DNA of 64,000 nt from Endomychus coccineus (lineage: Eukaryota > Arthropoda > Insecta > Coleoptera > Endomychidae): positions 263,040,180-263,104,179 of the forward strand of contig OY294067.1 in assembly GCA_958510875.1 (NCBI GenBank), given 5' to 3'. The position numbers and the translations under genes are program-made. Each line of letters opens with the position of its first letter. Position 1 is the stretch's first letter. Of the stretch, positions 60,500-64,000 are shown one piece after another. Under the pieces are notes generated by a model. The model did no database searches. It saw nothing but the letters and a program-made list of their open reading frames with translations, and was not told the DNA's origin.

Positions 60500-61045
60500 A
60501 GAACTTCAGCCCAGAACAACTACTAAGTAAACATCATCAGAATGAACTAAATCAAGAAACAAAATGTACATGTTTGGATACTATTTGGGAATGATAATGT
60601 AAACAAGGTGTTAGCCTCAGCTGAAGATGAATCTGAATTTAATGAATTGTTTTTCGTTCATGCATTTCCATCTCTTCTAAATTACCTAGATATTTTGTCC
60701 GTACTGTGTTTTGGAAGGGATAAACTTTGTTGAGAAATAGTATGACCTGTATTCATAATATATTCTGCTCATGCTGATTTTTCAAAATTATTTTTTTTAT
60801 ATGAGCAGCATAACGAGTTGAAATCTCCCTTCTAATTTGACCCAGATAGCATTTTGAACACCGCTCAATCAATTTTGTAAATTCCACATTTGTCGCAATC
60901 AGAAACATTTTCAAAGCTTTTGCCTAGATTTGTATTGTGCTTATGGGTTAGGATCCTCTCTATTGCGACCTTTGCAGATCTATTGTGTATGCTCTCATGT
61001 AATGTTACAGTTCCTTGTCTAGACCTGTCTTTATTACTATACTTC
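60500..61045 (-). pseudogene. Penelope-like GIY-YIG remnant and 3' end
   Basis: Minus strand from about 61000: RILTHKHNTNLGKSFENV, then CDKCGIYKID and, after a one-base shift, CSKCYLGQIRREISTRYAAH. The GIY and YIG signatures are both present (the second as YLG). Downstream 3' sequence (60770-60528) matches 33660-33420, so both are one PLE family. It ends near a decayed CTGATGA block at 60540-60534. RT is missing. Confidence 0.65.
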
Positions 61046-61260
61046 ATTGGTCAGGCCTTAGGTCTTCCAAATAAAGGGATGGTTGTGGTTTCTCTTCCCC
61101 TATCGTCAAAAAACTTAGTGTTGTCAGACCTTCGCAGCACCTCATCTTCTTGGATTAATCTACATTTGGTTGTGTCTGCTAGTGTGATGTTGTTCATGTA
61201 TTTGTTGAATCTACAATGACCTTCCAGGTGCCCAACCATAATCCTAGTTCATCACCTATT
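61046..61260 (-). pseudogene. LINE ORF2 C-terminal fragment
   Basis: Reads MVGHLEGHCRFNKYMNNITL, then ADTTKCRLIQEDEVLRRSDN, like the post-RNase H segment of R1/LOA/I-group LINEs (LTGHC.LN.H, C..C). It abuts the PLE remnant directly. Confidence 0.55.
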
Positions 61261-61397
61261 CTGGTTTAGTAGGTTTTTGGTCATAGTTCTCCAACGAACT
61301 CCTTGGCCTTTCTCATTCCCGGCGCTTTGTTCCACCATTTCCGAGATTGTTGGTGAGCTTTGGACGTTTCTAGCTTCCTTCACTTATCATTTTGCTG

Positions 61398-61398
<1 letters not shown>

Positions 61399-61429
<31 letters not shown>
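61399..61429. repeat. (TA)n microsatellite
   Basis: About fifteen uninterrupted TA units. Confidence 0.95.
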
Positions 61430-61432
<3 letters not shown>

Positions 61433-61710
61433 GGACAATTAATGTTATACAAAGGGTTTCTACAAATCTGTTGATATGGACCGATGTTAAGAATGGTATT
61501 TACCGAATTGTTATTATCTTTGGAACAATGGATTCTCCTCTAGCTGCTTTCAAGAATAACTGTTTTTCTGTATGCAGTTTCATATGATTCATTTGAATGT
61601 TCAAAAATGTTCTTGCATTTGTTTCGAATGACTGCTTTATTTCGAAAGTTTGCCTTATCAACTCAAAGTAGTATTCAAACAGGTATATTTTGTTCTCTAA
61701 ATTAGATTAC

Positions 61711-61737
61711 CTGACGATGGCTACTTGTTAGCTGAAA
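61711..61737 (+). other. Hammerhead-like core, decayed, inverted to the 60.5-kb PLE
   Basis: CTGACGA, then TGGCTACTTGTTAGCT hairpin, then GAAA. Same spacing (27 bases) as the core at 33437-33411. It sits on the 5' side of the minus-strand PLE remnant in opposite orientation, as an inverted terminal repeat would. No clear stem I or III partner, so activity is unlikely. Confidence 0.35.
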
Positions 61738-61902
61738 GTTCCTTATTACTTTTATAGTATTTTTATTGAATGAAGATGATTATTTCGAACTTATTAGTGT
61801 TATAGTGTATTCATAAATGATTGAAGACATGACGAAACAATTTTTACTCGATTTTTATCATTCATAATAACGTGACTAGTTTTCAACTTCAAAATACAGA
61901 TA

Positions 61903-62846
61903 TACAGAGTGTCCCAGGTTTTAGTAGCAGAACTTCAACAGTCGATAGAAAATTTTATTTTGAGGAAAAAAATTCCTATTAACATATATGCACAGACGCT
62001 TAGTTTTTGATATACAGGGTGTTGAAATTGAAAAAAAAAATTCGTTTTTTGCAAATATCTCTGGAACCGCTTATCGTACAGAAAACATCTTCCTCGAATA
62101 TTTTCTACTCATAGTAAGCTATGTTCTGTGCGATAAAAATTTTTTTTTAGTCATAATTGGTGAAGATTTTGAAGGGGTAGTGGGTGTCTTCCTCCCCAAC
62201 TTCTACGCCACTGGAAAAAATACGGTTTTGAGACAAGCATTTGAACCGCCAATGTTTTCAACACAGAAAAGGTACTCCAAATTAAAATCTCCAAGGTCTA
62301 CCGTTTTCGAGAAAAATCAACTTTTATGATGAAAAACATGGTAAATTTTTTGGTTTCGTTACTTATTCTAACGTTTGAATAAATTTTGTTTAAATAGTAA
62401 GAATTGACCATGTTTTTCAACATAAAAGTTGATTTTTCTAGAAAACCGTCAATTTTAGAGCTTACGAACATCAGCACCTTTTGTGTAAAAAACATTAGCG
62501 GTTCGAATGGTCGTCTCAAAACTGTACTTTTTTCAGTAACGTAGAAGTTGGGGAGAAAAACACCCACTACCCCTTCGAAATCTTCACCAATTATGACTAA
62601 AAAAAAATTTTCATCGCACAGAACATAGCTTGCTATGAGTAGGAAATGCTTGCGAAAGCTGTTTTCTGTACGATGAACGGTTCTGGAGATATTTGCAAAA
62701 AACTAAATTTTTTTGTCAATTTCAATACCCTGTATCTCTAAAACTGAAGCGTCTGTGCATATATGTTAATTTGAAGTTTTTTCCTCAAAATAAAATTTTC
62801 TATCGACTGTTGAAGTTCTGCTACTAAAACCTGGCACAGCCTGTAT
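61903..62846. repeat. 0.94-kb foldback element
   Basis: Arms 61903-62330 and 62410-62846 are inverted copies with scattered differences, centred near 62370. The ends read tacagagtgtcccaggtttt and aaaacctggcacagcctgta, inside TATA-like flanks. Interior pairs include ggggtagtgggtgt/acacccactacccc. No transposase. Shares termini with 29149-30042. Confidence 0.85.
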
Positions 62847-64000
62847 ATGGTACAGAAGAATTCTCTCTAACTATTGTCACATTTGCACATTTTGTATCAA
62901 TAATTTGGGGAATAAAACTAAGTACAGGATTGAATCTGTGAGGACATACTTTTATTTCGTTTAATTTATAAAAATTTAATTAATAAACAAATTCAAACTA
63001 CTGCTAGAGAACTGTACTCGAAAATTCCTTGGGATACATAATTCACGATCCAACAATATCAAGGAATTATCAAATCGGATTATATTCCAGTTTCGGGAAC
63101 ATCTGTATATTCCATATTCTATTATTTATATATCTTGATTAAAGATATGATCTGGAATTCAAATGTTTCCGGCAATATGAAAATTTGCTTCACGAATTGT
63201 CATGAGAATAATAAAAAGTAGCAAGCCAAAGTTTGATTATTATTCCCTACAAAGAAGTGACTTCAACAAAAGTGTTCAATGCATTATTTATCTCTCATAA
63301 TCATGATACTAACTGTATATTTTGAGATCTGATTGTTTGAATCATCATGGTATATAAGCTCAACCTGAAATAAGTGATAATTCGACAATTTCTCAATAGA
63401 CGGACTAATATAGGTGCCATATTATCTTGTGTGGTCAACTCTACAACTCTTTGTTCTTGACGAGAAGAAAACCGATTTTTTGTTTCGCTTTAGTAATCAA
63501 ATAAGATTGAAGCAGGTGATCCCACACTTCAATCGAACGAATCCAAACAAAATTAATATAATGAGCAAACGTTATTGTCCAGTGAACTATGGAACCATCA
63601 CGTAGTTAGCAGGTGGCTTTTTTAATCCGTTAATGATCAAAGGTGACGAACCGACTGATCATCATCCCACCAGGACCGGCTCCATGGAATTAAATATATA
63701 TGACCTTAACAATTGAACTTTATGAAGGACCAAAAGCTCAACAGAAGGGAAAACCGACTCGAGTAGTGTATGGCAATCGGAAGATATGATATAGTTACGA
63801 GTATAGTTGAAGATAATACAAAAGTTGCTGCGTTTGAAAAATTAAGAATGAAAATCTTGAAATACTGTTCGCGAAACAAAAATTGTCCATCTAACGCTTT
63901 TGAACTATCGAAATTAGTGACACTGTATAACCCTAATTCCTAATACAGCCCATAAAACTACTGTAGTGTATCCACTATCATCCAATGCCATAGAATAAAC
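62847..64000. other. No gene seen
   Basis: AT-rich to the window end. The 63-codon frame at 63414-63605 has no recognisable domain. Confidence 0.4.

Overview
The window is AT-rich, intron-era eukaryotic DNA with no convincing host gene. Jockey-like and RTE-like LINE fragments, mariner elements with TA target duplications, a DD41D-type Tc1/mariner element, Penelope-like elements (PLEs) and long foldback elements together point to an arthropod, most likely an insect; a beetle is possible but not demonstrated. It reads as a repeat-dense gene desert in which almost every recognisable protein piece belongs to a mobile element. One 200-base assembly gap lies at 24373-24572.

Layout. 1-3.7 kb: a short hairpin, two copies of a tRNA-derived SINE-like repeat and a 1-kb foldback. 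6.1-7.6 kb: broken Jockey-like LINE (+). 11.4-12.8 kb: PLE relic (-) split by a piece of DNA transposon. 13.9-15.1 kb: decayed mariner with both ends (-). 18.5-20.3 kb: second Jockey-like LINE (+). 21.4-22.2 kb: mariner fragment. 24.77-24.84 kb: perfect 33-bp palindrome. 26.3-27.7 and 29.1-30.0 kb: foldback-type elements. 30.8-32.1 kb: Jockey-like LINE (-). 33.4-33.7 kb: 3' end of a second PLE family. 33.8-39.7 kb: the main feature, a young tandem PLE. 41-48 kb: a mariner with a nested LINE, RTE and other non-LTR fragments, a LINE fragment flanked by 136-bp direct repeats, and a 106-bp tandem array. 50.8-52.7 kb: RT/RNase H LINE nested in an older repeat. 55.2-56.6 kb: complete but dead DD41D-type transposon. 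58.5-59.8 kb: Jockey-like LINE (-). 60.5-61.7 kb: PLE relic. 61.9-62.8 kb: foldback sharing its ends with the 29-kb element.

The standout is the 33.8-39.7 kb Penelope composite. An inverted fragment of the element's own terminal repeat is followed by a 5'-truncated, broken copy, then a full copy with an uninterrupted 803-codon ORF (reverse transcriptase plus GIY-YIG endonuclease). The whole is bounded by a 13-bp direct repeat. Each of the three terminal-repeat pieces carries the same hammerhead-ribozyme motif, with catalytic core, stems I, II and III and a predicted cleavage site all readable. This looks like one recent insertion of a dimeric template, and the second copy may still be functional. 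Ribozymes in PLE terminal repeats are known as a class; the details of this locus (ribozymes in direct and inverted copies, an inverted piece spanning a copy-copy junction, a shared target duplication) are what deserve attention.
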